64,000 bases of DNA from Vibrio sp. D404a (GTDB taxonomy: Bacteria > Pseudomonadota > Gammaproteobacteria > Enterobacterales > Vibrionaceae), in the NCBI RefSeq assembly GCF_030248535.1, contig NZ_JAHGAJ010000001.1, positions 1 to 64,000 on the forward strand. Direction: 5' to 3'. Below the pieces are notes generated by a model that did not search any database, was not told the origin of the DNA, and saw only the letters and a program-made list of their open reading frames with translations. The translations under genes and the position numbers were made by a program. Of this stretch, positions 9,479-18,734 are shown piece after piece. Positions within the stretch are counted from its first letter, which is position 1. Each line of letters begins with the position of its first letter.

Positions 9479-9730
9479 CTTGATACCTTTCATTGTGACA
9501 AATAGAGGTGGATGTCTTTCATAAAGCTAGTATTCACCATAGTTTCTAACTTTATTAAATAGATCTTTAAGGTCGCTGACAAATGACGATAACTCACATT
9601 TGGATGAAATAGATTAAACCAAAATCTGAATCTAAAAGGATTTGGTGTGAATAATTGAGGTTTGGAATAAAATTTCTCATACCTATGATGTAAGCTGATT
9701 ATCAAATTGGCGTAGAAATTTGGGTAAATT

Positions 9731-10666
9731 ATGTATACCAGTGACAATATGTTCACCAAGCAGAACCGATTAAACAGCTTTCAACTATCTAAGCTGCGTA
9801 CCTTTGAGGTGGCTGCTCGTCATTGCTCCTTTTCATTGGCTGCGGAAGAGCTTGCCTTGACCCCCAGTGCTATCTCACATCGAATCACTAAGCTTGAAGA
9901 AGAGTTGGGTATTCCACTGTTTATTCGAAACCACCGAAAAATCACTCTCTCTGAAGAAGGTCAACGTATCTACGAGTCGGTGAGCCGAGCGTTAGATGCT
10001 CTAAACCAAGATGTATTTGATGTTCAAAATGGCGACGTTTCAGGGCTGCTGACGGTGTATTGTCGCCCTTCCTTTGCTCAGTGCTGGTTAGTACCTAACA
10101 TTCTCAGTTTCCAAGAGTTATACCCGTCAATTGAGCTCAAATTGCTAACCGGCAATGAGAACATAAAGCTTCAAGGAGACGGCATTGATGCTGCGATTTA
10201 TTTTGATGCCGAGCAGCCTAAACACCTTAAGTGTGAATCACTTTTTTCAGAAACCATTATTCCTGTATGCACGCCAGAGTATGCCGAGAAACTGAACTTA
10301 AGTGAGTCAATAGAGCAACTGCGCCACGCCACATTACTGCATGACAACCAAGCTTGGGATTACGACTCAAATGAAGATGAATGGAAGGTGTGGGCGCATG
10401 CGAACAACCTCGAAGGTGTTGAACACTATTCAAGAATGAGCTTCGACCGCTCTGACTTAGCGGTGCTTGCCGCTCAGCATGGGGTAGGAATCGCAATGGG
10501 AAGAACCAGCTTAATTGAACCTCTGCTTTTGTCTGGCGAGTTGATTGTCCCGTTTTCGAACACCGAAGTGACCTGCAAGCAACACTATTACGTGGCCACT
10601 GCCCCTGAGAGGAAATCGGACAAAGTAAATCTGTTTGTCGCTTGGTTGAAGGGGATGGTGAGGTAG
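9731..10666 (+). CDS. dsdC: D-serine-responsive LysR regulator DsdC
   Basis: A LysR regulator of 311 residues, divergent from dsdA with a 252-bp shared promoter region. It resembles E. coli DsdC along its whole length: QLSKLRTFEVAARH, AAEELALTPSAISHRI, RPSFAQCWLVP, GIDAAIYFD and FDRSDLAVLAAQHGVGIAMG. DsdC activates D-serine deaminase in the presence of D-serine. No dsdX permease gene lies between or beside the pair, unlike the E. coli dsdCXA locus. An alternative start is the ATG at 9749. The gene is intact although its target dsdA is broken. Confidence 0.9.
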   Translation: MYTSDNMFTKQNRLNSFQLSKLRTFEVAARHCSFSLAAEELALTPSAISHRITKLEEELGIPLFIRNHRKITLSEEGQRIYESVSRALDALNQDVFDVQNGDVSGLLTVYCRPSFAQCWLVPNILSFQELYPSIELKLLTGNENIKLQGDGIDAAIYFDAEQPKHLKCESLFSETIIPVCTPEYAEKLNLSESIEQLRHATLLHDNQAWDYDSNEDEWKVWAHANNLEGVEHYSRMSFDRSDLAVLAAQHGVGIAMGRTSLIEPLLLSGELIVPFSNTEVTCKQHYYVATAPERKSDKVNLFVAWLKGMVR

Positions 10667-11089
10667 GGGTTACGAGAGTTGAAGTTCGTATTTTTATCTA
10701 AAATCTATCAATGATTTGTTATCAATGATCGAAAATGGCACCACCTAAAAACAACCCATTCATTTCCCCGACAGGTGATATCGTTTATTCAATTTTTCTT
10801 GAGTCCAGTTGTTTTAGGTTACAGACATCAAATTCTGTACCGCTACTGGCACTCAAGTCTTTTCTTGAAAACACCTATCTAACACAATTGCCGATTGATG
10901 GATCGCATCAATCGCTAGCGATTACTCGCGTTGCCTAAATCCTCATATTATTCATCCGTCAAAGCGACTCACCGCAAGTAAACAGTTCTGTTGATGACTA
11001 ACACTTTTGTGAACTGTAGTGCTTGTACTCGCTTAACTCTTGCCAGAAATCTTACTGGCATCAAATGAATTGAAATGAGATCGGTAATT
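10667..11089. other. Intergenic region after dsdC
   Basis: About 420 bp with no convincing gene. It contains an 8-bp hairpin GATTGATG/CATCAATC (10893-10913) followed by the palindrome ATCGCTAGCGAT (10911-10922), and a TGCCAG/CTGGCA hairpin at 11041-11060 close to the next gene. None has a T-run. The promoter of the hydrolase-porin pair must be here. Confidence 0.4.
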
Positions 11090-12091
11090 ATGAAATTAGT
11101 TAAAATGTTTAGAGCGTCGGCTTTGGTTGTTGGCTTAGGCTTCTCACTCGCGATTCCAGGACTGTCTGTGGCAGCGACCTCTCAAGTTCCTGTGTCAGTT
11201 GAAGCACAGAATACGGAACTGTCACAAGCGGCAAAAGAGTGGCAGGCGACAGGTAACTACTTGACGATTGAAGGCCACAACATCTTTTATCATGATGTGG
11301 GTGAAGGTCCGGTTATCGTGCTTCTGCATGGGCATCCATCATCAAGCTTAGACTGGCGTGAAACTGTCGATATTCTGAAAGATAAAGCCAGAGTGATCAC
11401 ATTCGACCATGTAGGTTGGGGCTTGAGTGACAAGCCTGTCGCGTTTAGTTACTCACTAATGGAAATGGCTGACATTACGGAAGAGATTCTAAATGAGCTA
11501 GATGTAAAATCGGCTCACGTTGTGAGCCACGATATTTCGACGAGTGTTCACTCTGAATTGATGGCAAGACATTTAGAAGGAAGCCTCAGTTTTGACCTAG
11601 AAAGCTCAATGCTGACCAATGGCAGCATCATTCAGTGGATCTCTGATGAACCACCAGAGCAAAAATTGGCCGAGAGTAACGAGACATTATTCGAAGCAAT
11701 TAAGGCATTCCGTAAAGCATCTCCAGTTATTCCAGACATTCTGACATCAATGACAATTGGCAACTTGAGTGAAGAACGCATCGATCTAATGAGTGAACTA
11801 CTACTTCGTGATCAAGGTGTGGAGCGTCTTGCTGCTCAAAGTTTGTACATGCGTGAGCGTTACGTCTATGCCGATCGTTGGTTAAATGCGATTACAGATA
11901 CTCAGCCTCTACGCATTGTATGGGCGCAAGATGATCCTGTTGCAAACGTAAAGATAGGTCGTGAGCTTAATAAAATTGCACCTGACGCTGATTATGTCGA
12001 AATCAAGGGCACTGGTCACTTTCCTAATGCGGAAGCACCAGAGCAAATTGCAGAGCATATCCTGATTTCTACCGGTCTCTCAGAAGAGTAA
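11090..12091 (+). CDS. Exported alpha/beta hydrolase with Asp nucleophile (haloalkane dehalogenase / epoxide hydrolase type)
   Basis: An alpha/beta hydrolase with an N-terminal signal peptide (MKLVKMFRASALVVGLGFSL, cleaved near SVAA). The oxyanion loop is HGHP near residues 80-83. At the nucleophile elbow the sequence is VVSHDIST, which puts Asp148 where esterases have Ser; this is the pattern of haloalkane dehalogenases and epoxide hydrolases. An acid (WAQDDP) and the catalytic His (GTGHFPNAE) are present near the C-terminus. The start at 11090 is chosen for the signal peptide; ATG 11075 is also in frame. The next gene, 82 bp downstream, is a porin, suggesting periplasmic use of an imported compound. 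The substrate is unknown. Confidence 0.75.
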   Translation: MKLVKMFRASALVVGLGFSLAIPGLSVAATSQVPVSVEAQNTELSQAAKEWQATGNYLTIEGHNIFYHDVGEGPVIVLLHGHPSSSLDWRETVDILKDKARVITFDHVGWGLSDKPVAFSYSLMEMADITEEILNELDVKSAHVVSHDISTSVHSELMARHLEGSLSFDLESSMLTNGSIIQWISDEPPEQKLAESNETLFEAIKAFRKASPVIPDILTSMTIGNLSEERIDLMSELLLRDQGVERLAAQSLYMRERYVYADRWLNAITDTQPLRIVWAQDDPVANVKIGRELNKIAPDADYVEIKGTGHFPNAEAPEQIAEHILISTGLSEE

Positions 12092-12173
12092 TTCTGCTTA
12101 ATCTAAGGGTTCTTTTCGAGCCCTTAAACTCCTATTTCAATACTTTCAACTTCCCTTTATCGAGAGAAATCTT

Positions 12174-13490
12174 ATGTATCATCTAAACTCTCCCCAGCAG
12201 GTGAGTAAAAATAATGCTGCGACAGACACAAATTACAATAAAAGCCTATCGAATTACTCAACGTTACTTTGTCTTATGGCAATGACTGTCGCTCTACCAT
12301 CCCTGGCTTCGGAAGAGGCTCAAATGGAAATGCTCGCGCAAGCAGACGTGAATGATCGAAGTACGCTGATTAGCGCCCAAAGTTGGGAGGACTCTTACTC
12401 GTCTTTCAACAACAAAAAATCAGATCTTTATGATGAACACGGGTTTGCGTTTGCCGGATTTCACAGCTCTTTGTTTCAGGTTGCCAGTGATACTAAACCA
12501 GATTTCGACAATACTGGTCTTGCCACTATCGCTGCTTTGTATGGTACGTGGAATGCCGTTAAACATGATGATCCTTCTGCGGGCCAGATAGGGTTTGGGG
12601 TAGAAGCTCGGTGGGGGTACGGCAATTTGCTTACACCGGTAGAGTTAGGGCAGCAAGCAATAGGCAGTGCGACTGGTAGTGCCGATCCTTATGATGCGAC
12701 GAACCCGACATTTGTTTTACGCGATCTCTATTGGAGAGGCGGATCTGAAGATCAAGGTTGGAGCTATCGATTAGGTAAAATGACGGTAGATAGAATGCTA
12801 GGCTCTTCAAAATATGCCAATGCAACATCAACATTTCTGCCCGTTGGCAGCCAAGGAGCACCAAGTATTGCTTATCCTGATTCCGCTTTAGGTGCTGCAG
12901 TGGCGTTTTATCCTTCGGAACGATTTAGGTTCGGTGCTGTTATTGCCGATGCGTATGGCGATCGTACGAACTTTGGCGATATCACTGAAGGTGACTTTTT
13001 CAAGGCCGTTGAGTTACAAGCCAAGCTATTCCCGTTAAATGAAGAGGCTGGTTTCTCAACACTGTCGTTTTGGCACACTGATGGTGTTGATGACCCAGAA
13101 AAAGCGAATGGCGGGAGTACTGGTGAAGAAGGTTGGGGTCTGTTTGTGAAGCATGAACAGCAGTTAACTAAAGATGGAAATAATATAGCGGTTTTCCGTT
13201 ATGGTCGTGCCTTTGATGACGCTGCGGTATATAAAGAGCAGGGCTCTGTTCGCTACATAAAAACAAACGTGGCGTTGAAAGATGACATGTTTGGGGTTGC
13301 AGCAAGCTATGTGAAGCCAGTGTATAACCCTATGGAAAGGGATGAGTGGAGCATTGATACTTTCTATCGTATCAATCTATTTAAAAACGTTGAGACGTCC
13401 GTGGGTTATCAGATGATTTTCAATCCGGCATACAACGCCTCTGTCGATAGAACAAGTGTTTATAGTTTCCGCATTACCCAGACGTTCTAA
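12174..13490 (+). CDS. OprB-like carbohydrate-selective porin
   Basis: A 438-residue outer-membrane beta-barrel. The signal peptide is long, with the hydrophobic core at about residues 28-45 (LLCLMAMTVALPSLAS). Typical OprB-family stretches are GFGVEARWGYG, RLGKMTVDRMLGSS and PDSALGAAVAFYPSERFRFG, and the protein ends in Phe, as barrel-assembly substrates do. It follows the exported hydrolase closely and is convergent with a LysR gene, so the three form a likely uptake-and-processing module. The specificity (sugar or other small solute) cannot be read from the sequence. Confidence 0.8.
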   Translation: MYHLNSPQQVSKNNAATDTNYNKSLSNYSTLLCLMAMTVALPSLASEEAQMEMLAQADVNDRSTLISAQSWEDSYSSFNNKKSDLYDEHGFAFAGFHSSLFQVASDTKPDFDNTGLATIAALYGTWNAVKHDDPSAGQIGFGVEARWGYGNLLTPVELGQQAIGSATGSADPYDATNPTFVLRDLYWRGGSEDQGWSYRLGKMTVDRMLGSSKYANATSTFLPVGSQGAPSIAYPDSALGAAVAFYPSERFRFGAVIADAYGDRTNFGDITEGDFFKAVELQAKLFPLNEEAGFSTLSFWHTDGVDDPEKANGGSTGEEGWGLFVKHEQQLTKDGNNIAVFRYGRAFDDAAVYKEQGSVRYIKTNVALKDDMFGVAASYVKPVYNPMERDEWSIDTFYRINLFKNVETSVGYQMIFNPAYNASVDRTSVYSFRITQTF

Positions 13491-13556
13491 TCCAATGTTA
13501 AACGGGCTAGGAAGGCCCCATTGGTTCATCTTATTTCAACTCTTTATTGAGCAATT

Positions 13557-14465
13557 CTACCGCTCGAGAGCATCGAACTTCGCGATATAGTCGTCAATTG
13601 CCTTGATAACTGAATTCTTTATCACCAGAACATGCTTTGTATGCGGGTTCCATAAAGAAAAACCAAAGCGCATACCAAACTTCATCTCATTGATTTGAAG
13701 TGGCTCTAGGTGCTCGGTGATATAGGGAGATTCAGAGAGCACTCTAGGTAACCAGGCCCATCCTAAATCTTCTTGCAGTAACTTAATAACCAAAGACATT
13801 TGGTCAATTTGTTCATTATTAGCAGAAAGAATCACGCGTTTGCCTAACCCTTCTTCTATAAAGGATGTAAGCACAAATTGGCGAGTGGTTCTCATGGTTG
13901 CGGCGAGACGATTCTTAGGCACTTGAGTCAATGTGCCGCCTTTTTTGGTAAAAGGTAAAAACTGAATATTACCTACAAAAGTCACATCTTTGTTATAGAC
14001 GCCTCGACTTCGGTCAACATTAACTAAACCAAAGTGAAACTCTCCATTGACGATACCGTCTTCAATTTCTTGTTGATTACGGACGATATAATTCACTCTT
14101 AGTGTAGGAAAGTCGACTGCAAGTTGCTTGCGGATCTGTGAAAGGGCCCCATGTGGTATCAAGCTAGAGTAAGCAAAATTAATCGTTTCATTTCTTCCGC
14201 TAGCCAAACTCAACGCAATTTGATCAAATATATTGGTTTGTTCTATCGCGACTTTCGCGTAATGATACAACAGCTCACCCTCTTCCGTTGGCCTCACACT
14301 GCGCGCATCTCTTTCGAACAAGGTGACTGCCAATAGATCTTCTAGATTGGAAATAACCTGGCTCGCCGTTGTTCGGTGTTTATTTAAACTTGCAGCGGCC
14401 TTACTGAACGAGGATTCCTCGTAGACGGCTACAAATGTGACTAACTGTTCAATACTGAAATTCAT
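13557..14465 (-). CDS. LysR family transcriptional regulator
   Basis: A 302-residue LysR regulator with an N-terminal helix-turn-helix (NFSIEQLVTFVAVYEESSFS, then AAASLNKHRTTASQVISNL) and a periplasmic-binding-like effector domain. It is convergent with the OprB-like porin and upstream of nothing on its own strand. Its likely target is the hydrolase-porin pair, but this is inference from position only. A perfect 10-bp inverted repeat lies about 100-135 bp upstream of its start. Confidence 0.8.
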   Translation of the reverse strand: MNFSIEQLVTFVAVYEESSFSKAAASLNKHRTTASQVISNLEDLLAVTLFERDARSVRPTEEGELLYHYAKVAIEQTNIFDQIALSLASGRNETINFAYSSLIPHGALSQIRKQLAVDFPTLRVNYIVRNQQEIEDGIVNGEFHFGLVNVDRSRGVYNKDVTFVGNIQFLPFTKKGGTLTQVPKNRLAATMRTTRQFVLTSFIEEGLGKRVILSANNEQIDQMSLVIKLLQEDLGWAWLPRVLSESPYITEHLEPLQINEMKFGMRFGFSLWNPHTKHVLVIKNSVIKAIDDYIAKFDALER

Positions 14466-14561
14466 GATAGTAAGGCCTTAGAGATCCGTATTTTGATTGT
14501 ATTCTTACCATATTCCAATCTCACTAGCGATTGAATGCTTGTTTCTGGCTTTTGAGAATTT

Positions 14562-14600
14562 CTACCTTTTGTAAAAAGAAGGAGTCCTTTCAAAAGGTAG
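14562..14600. promoter_or_regulatory. Perfect inverted repeat upstream of a LysR gene
   Basis: CTACCTTTTG (14562-14571) and CAAAAGGTAG (14591-14600) form an exact 10-bp inverted repeat with a 19-nt spacer. It lies between the glycosidase-like gene and the LysR start and has no T-run, so an operator is more likely than a terminator. The remainder of the 14466-14794 gap holds only the hairpin listed next. Confidence 0.35.
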
Positions 14601-14749
14601 CAAAACAGGTGCACTTAGTGCATTAAGAGCGAGCTGTCATTTTACACTCCCCACATTTATCGCTGAAGGTCTACAAAGAGGAGTTACCGTTTCAGAGTGA
14701 GAAGCGTAAGTAGTTAGCTTAATCCTGAACGCTATTTCGGAAAGCTTAA

Positions 14750-14779
14750 TCCCTTAGCTTTTTGCTATCAGCTAAGGGA
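14750..14779 (-). terminator. Hairpin after the glycosidase-like gene
   Basis: A 10-bp stem TCCCTTAGCT/AGCTAAGGGA with a 10-nt loop starts about 15 bp after the stop codon. No T-run follows, so termination strength is uncertain. Confidence 0.5.
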
Positions 14780-14794
14780 CTAAACAAATCACAC

Positions 14795-17116
14795 TTAGTT
14801 AAGTTCGGCTTTCCACTTTATGACTTCTCCATTGCTTAATATTGCTTGGATAGAAGCCGCAGCTACATCAATGTCGCCTTGATCAAACGCTTGGTCAGAG
14901 AAATTGGCGATGATCTTACTGCCATCACTGAACATGGTTTGTTGGACGGTACCGTTGCTATTTAACCATGAGAAATCAATCAAGGCTTTATTCCACAGCT
15001 GTTCATGTATCGGTTTAAACCCATCTTGATAGTGTTTTAAGGTTTTGAGCCTTGGGCTTGTACTTTTCACAGCTTCGTCTCTGGTTAAGTGCACCATCGC
15101 GGGCGTGTTATACAACATGGCTGTTAAGTCACGGTTGGTTTTCACATTGGTAAACTTGAGACTGTCTGAGTGCCAATGGTGCGTATTAATCACTTCATCA
15201 TGAAATACAGTTTGGTATAGCGGAACGCGATATTGAGGCGAAAACAGTAGTGACTTGTACGGCTCTTTAACCTTTCCCGGTTTGAAGAAAAAGTCGGGCT
15301 TATGATCAGGATACCAGCGACCTAGAAAGTAGGGGGACTGGCGATCTTGTTTCATCTCTTTATCTGTCCACCCGAACCCAACCGTTTCTAAGCCGTGCGC
15401 AAATGCAATGCCTTTGGTGGTTAAGCTGTTGCCGTCTTCGGAGCCCAATACGAGAGATGATTGCTCGCTTAGCCACTGCATTCGGTTGTTAAAAGCGGAA
15501 AGCATCTGCGATTCACTGGTATTGTCACTGTAGTCTTCACGTGCCATTGCGGTCGCATCGACATCTAAAAATAAACTATTGAAGTGCCCAAAGTTCATGA
15601 TGTCTTTAGCGCGCTGTTTTACGTAGTCCAAATGGCAATTAGGGTTTAAGTAGAAGCCGTTACCACGAAATCCTTTTTTCAATGCCCCATCAGCTTGTTC
15701 AATTGCGCATGTTTTTCGTATTGGATCTGGTAGCTGGGCGGTTAACCAACTGTCATTTAATTGAGCCGGTATTGCGGTGTTATAGGAGTCGTAAGTCCCA
15801 ACCAAGTAACCAGATTGTTTGGCTAGCTCGACCGCGTTTGGTTGATAAAAGGCAGGCATCCAGTTATCAAAGCCCAACCAAAGCTTGTTCAATCCAGCAT
15901 TATTTAGATTATCGACCATGGCGGATGATAAGGCTTGTCCCCAAGTGTCTGGTGAGTTTAGAAACGAAGAGGCATATTCAGACAACCATTTTTTTCTGCT
16001 TTGCGCGGCGATGTATTGTGCCTCAATCGTGTTATCAGCCAGTGTAGGGGATGCGACGGGGTATAAGCTTTTTAGTGATTGGCTAATCGAATCCAACAGC
16101 AACTGTTTGTGGTATTGGCTCAACCAGTCCTTCCCCTTGGATAAAGTGGCTAGTTCGCGCTGAGCTTCCTCGGATATGTTGAGCTTAGAGCGTTCAAAGT
16201 ACCACTCTTTTAGTCCCCACCAGTCTTTTACATCTTGGATACTCAAAGGATCTTTACCAAACAGGTAAACATGACTTGCACCAACCAGCTTACTGATATC
16301 TGGATTACGTGTTTGTTTTGACGCTAGTGATTCTGATAATCCATTAGCGATGCGCCAGTCTCGGTATTGCTTGGCACCGTCGAGTATTGAATCGCCGAGC
16401 GTTATGCGGACAGCAAAAGGTTGAGATTGATTTAGCGAGGTAAATTGATGCGATGCGCTCATATCAATAAGGGATTTGTTCTTAGAGCTCGATTCAGAAC
16501 TGATATCAGTAAAAAACAGTTGGTTATTGGTTGGGTTGATCAACTGGTAGCTGATGAACTGATCGCTCTGCTGCGTGGTCCAAAACGGCATCTTTAAGTC
16601 TTGAGTGGTGTTACTCCCAGAGTGGTTATTGGCGAGATAGTTGGCCCAAAGTTTATGGTTGGTAGGCACGCGCATACCTTCACTAAAGGGCAGTAGCAGT
16701 GTTTGTGTTTCTTTTTCTGCAAGATCAAACCAAGCCAGTTCGATTGGTTGGTTGCGCTTTACCTTGATATCGGAAGGTAGGATGAATTGCAGGAACAGTT
16801 CACCTTGTTTTAACTCCGCTTTTACTTCGACTAGGCTTGGCATTAACGTCCAAGAGGCGCTGGTTGAATCCCGGGATATCTCGGCTACTGTTTGAGAGAT
16901 ACCGTCAACGGTTAGCGCAGCATTGTTAACGCTCAAGCCATTCCAATCTATCGTGAGTGTTGATGGGTTTATTAGAACAGTATTGTTGGTGTTGTCACCA
17001 CTGTGGTCTTGAAGTGTAAATCCACTCGCTTGTGTCTCTGTTGAAAAAGTACAAGCGGTGAATAGGGCTAACATGGCACAAGACGAAGCATTTAATTTAT
17101 GGTGGATATTCAGCAT
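14795..17116 (-). CDS. Large secreted glycoside-hydrolase-like protein (possibly GH129/GH101-related)
   Basis: A 773-residue protein with a signal peptide (MLNIHHKLNASSCAMLALFT, cleaved near TQASG). After an N-terminal beta-rich part (about 35-280) comes a region that reads like a TIM barrel: WLGFDNWMPAFYQPNAVELA, an acidic LFLDVDATAMARED and VLGSEDGNS, then a histidine-rich FHDEVINTHHWHSD. The C-terminus is a beta-rich cap. Paired Asp (DVDAT) and Glu (SEDGN) residues after consecutive strands suggest a retaining glycosidase; the order resembles endo-alpha-N-acetylgalactosaminidase relatives (GH101/GH129), but I am not certain of the family. It lies 152 bp downstream of vxrC on the same strand, so it may belong to the VxrAB regulon. 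Confidence 0.55.
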   Translation of the reverse strand: MLNIHHKLNASSCAMLALFTACTFSTETQASGFTLQDHSGDNTNNTVLINPSTLTIDWNGLSVNNAALTVDGISQTVAEISRDSTSASWTLMPSLVEVKAELKQGELFLQFILPSDIKVKRNQPIELAWFDLAEKETQTLLLPFSEGMRVPTNHKLWANYLANNHSGSNTTQDLKMPFWTTQQSDQFISYQLINPTNNQLFFTDISSESSSKNKSLIDMSASHQFTSLNQSQPFAVRITLGDSILDGAKQYRDWRIANGLSESLASKQTRNPDISKLVGASHVYLFGKDPLSIQDVKDWWGLKEWYFERSKLNISEEAQRELATLSKGKDWLSQYHKQLLLDSISQSLKSLYPVASPTLADNTIEAQYIAAQSRKKWLSEYASSFLNSPDTWGQALSSAMVDNLNNAGLNKLWLGFDNWMPAFYQPNAVELAKQSGYLVGTYDSYNTAIPAQLNDSWLTAQLPDPIRKTCAIEQADGALKKGFRGNGFYLNPNCHLDYVKQRAKDIMNFGHFNSLFLDVDATAMAREDYSDNTSESQMLSAFNNRMQWLSEQSSLVLGSEDGNSLTTKGIAFAHGLETVGFGWTDKEMKQDRQSPYFLGRWYPDHKPDFFFKPGKVKEPYKSLLFSPQYRVPLYQTVFHDEVINTHHWHSDSLKFTNVKTNRDLTAMLYNTPAMVHLTRDEAVKSTSPRLKTLKHYQDGFKPIHEQLWNKALIDFSWLNSNGTVQQTMFSDGSKIIANFSDQAFDQGDIDVAAASIQAILSNGEVIKWKAELN

Positions 17117-17268
17117 GTTTAGATTCCGTGGTAGTAATTACGGCTATTACACCCAAGATGCGTTAATGTTTTGTCACCTATATGTCTCTATTTCTATCTC
17201 GAAGAACTATCAAAGCGACCCATCAAAACTATCTACCAAGATATCCATCAAAGTTATAAAAACGCTTA

Positions 17269-18087
17269 CTAGAAAGGTACAGCGACGCGTTGAACGTATT
17301 GGACCTCAATCGCACCTTGGTACTCGAACATTTCCACTGATGCGCTTAGGTGCTTGGCCTTTTCTCCCGCAGGGCTTTGTGCAGGAACCGCAACTTGCTT
17401 TGCCTTGATCGGCACTTTGAAACCTAACATGTTGTAGCTTTCATCAAACCATTGCCAACTTACGTGGGTATTAGGGCAGTTATCGATAACCTCTGGTGGC
17501 GTCACTACAAGGTGTGCGTTCTCAAGTTTATTCTTCAGTGTTAACCAGCGATTACTGTCATCTAAAGCAACAACAATGGGGTAGCTGTTCGCCCCAATGG
17601 TTAATTGATAAACACCAGATTCAGGCTTAATAAACATCTCATTCGTCTCGATTTCTTGGTAATCAACGCCCGAGTCGAGCTGCCCTTCAATCATCGAAAG
17701 ACCATCTGGAGCGATGAGTGTGAATGCCTGAGTCTGTTCATTTAGATCATTGCTGCGTGGTTCGGCTGAGATTTTAATCTGATAGCCCTGTGATGAAAGA
17801 CCGTAACGCTTAATAAAGCTCACTTGGATATGGTGGGTAGATACATCACTTTGTTTTAGTTGTCTTCCACATTGAGTTCTAGTGAGTATTTCTTGTTTTA
17901 CGGGCAGCCAAAGCTGACTATCAAGTGCTTCTTGATTAAGTGCGATCTGTAGTTCTTGCCATGCAAGCTGCGGTTGCTCATCAAGTAGTGATTGATAGGA
18001 GCGTTGTAAAGGTGTCTCTACAAACCAAGTCGCATGACTAGCAAACGGCAACGCACACAGCAAAGCGGTTAGCGATGTTACTTTCAT
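17269..18087 (-). CDS. vxrC: VxrC-like periplasmic DUF2861 protein
   Basis: The start at 18087 (ATGA, overlapping the vxrB stop by 4 bp) gives a clean signal peptide MKVTSLTALLCALPFASHA, which a more upstream in-frame start would bury. The mature protein is a DUF2861 member without a known activity. In V. cholerae it is the third gene of vxrABCDE, the operon of the two-component system that controls cell-wall homeostasis and type VI secretion. Here it follows vxrB directly, and no vxrD or vxrE homologue follows; a glycosidase-like gene stands there instead. Confidence 0.8.
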   Translation of the reverse strand: MKVTSLTALLCALPFASHATWFVETPLQRSYQSLLDEQPQLAWQELQIALNQEALDSQLWLPVKQEILTRTQCGRQLKQSDVSTHHIQVSFIKRYGLSSQGYQIKISAEPRSNDLNEQTQAFTLIAPDGLSMIEGQLDSGVDYQEIETNEMFIKPESGVYQLTIGANSYPIVVALDDSNRWLTLKNKLENAHLVVTPPEVIDNCPNTHVSWQWFDESYNMLGFKVPIKAKQVAVPAQSPAGEKAKHLSASVEMFEYQGAIEVQYVQRVAVPF

Positions 18088-18734
18088 TGCGAATCCCCAA
18101 CCAAACGGTAGCCAACACCACGATGAGTTTCTAATTGGAGTGTTGGCAGTTTTTGACGCAAACGGAGTATGTGATTGTCTACTGTTCGGGTGCTTGGAAA
18201 GGCTTGATAGCCCCAAATTTTATTAAGCAGTTCGTCTCGGTGGAACACTCGTCCTTGGTTTTGGATAAACAGAACCAGAAGTTGAAACTCCTTGGGTTTC
18301 AGAGCGATAGGGCTTTCTTCCAGATAAGCAATTCTTTCTGATAAATTGATCTTTATGTTGGCGTAAGCTAGATGGCTTGTACCTAGAGGGCGCAGTTGAG
18401 TGATGACCCGCGCCAGCAACTCTTCATTTGAAAATGGCTTGGTCACATAATCTTTTGCTCCTGCCATTAAGCCCTCAACACGTTGTTGAACTTCTACTTT
18501 GGCGGTTAATACAATCACGGGTAGCGCTTTAAGGAGCAACCAGTTTGGAAGATGTTGTAAGCTGTCACCGTCTTCTAGTTGTCTATCGAGTACGACAAGA
18601 TCGGCGCGTAACCACAGTTTGTTGGCGTTACTGGAATCTTGCGCCCAAAGACATTGATAACCGTTAGACTCAAAGAAACTGACGAGGCCTTGCCCAAGTA
18701 ACGGGTCATCTTCAATCAGTAGTAGGGTGTTCAT
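18084..18734 (-). CDS. vxrB: OmpR-family response regulator VxrB
   Basis: A 216-residue response regulator. The receiver domain has acidic residues D9-D10, phospho-acceptor D50 (LVVLDRQ), the threonine in VLTAK and the lysine in TKPFSNEE. The C-terminal winged helix is of OmpR/PhoB type (RVFHRDELLNKIWG, then STRTVDNHILRLRQKLP). It overlaps vxrA by 23 bp and vxrC by 4 bp, so the three are translationally coupled. In V. cholerae VxrB regulates peptidoglycan synthesis genes and type VI secretion; the same kind of role is inferred here. Confidence 0.88.
   Translation of the reverse strand: MNTLLLIEDDPLLGQGLVSFFESNGYQCLWAQDSSNANKLWLRADLVVLDRQLEDGDSLQHLPNWLLLKALPVIVLTAKVEVQQRVEGLMAGAKDYVTKPFSNEELLARVITQLRPLGTSHLAYANIKINLSERIAYLEESPIALKPKEFQLLVLFIQNQGRVFHRDELLNKIWGYQAFPSTRTVDNHILRLRQKLPTLQLETHRGVGYRLVGDSQ

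Noticed and set aside
10735-10938. 67-residue open frame after dsdC
   Set aside because: No ribosome-binding site, no recognisable family and mixed composition; it overlaps short palindromes in an intergenic region.
15682-16047. 121-residue open frame opposite the glycosidase-like gene
   Set aside because: It is antisense to a clear long gene and has no own signals; the same holds for other long antisense frames such as 27952-28374, 43178-43543 and 47158-47523.
17058-17408. 116-residue plus-strand frame between the glycosidase-like gene and vxrC
   Set aside because: It overlaps both minus-strand genes and shows no protein-like pattern.
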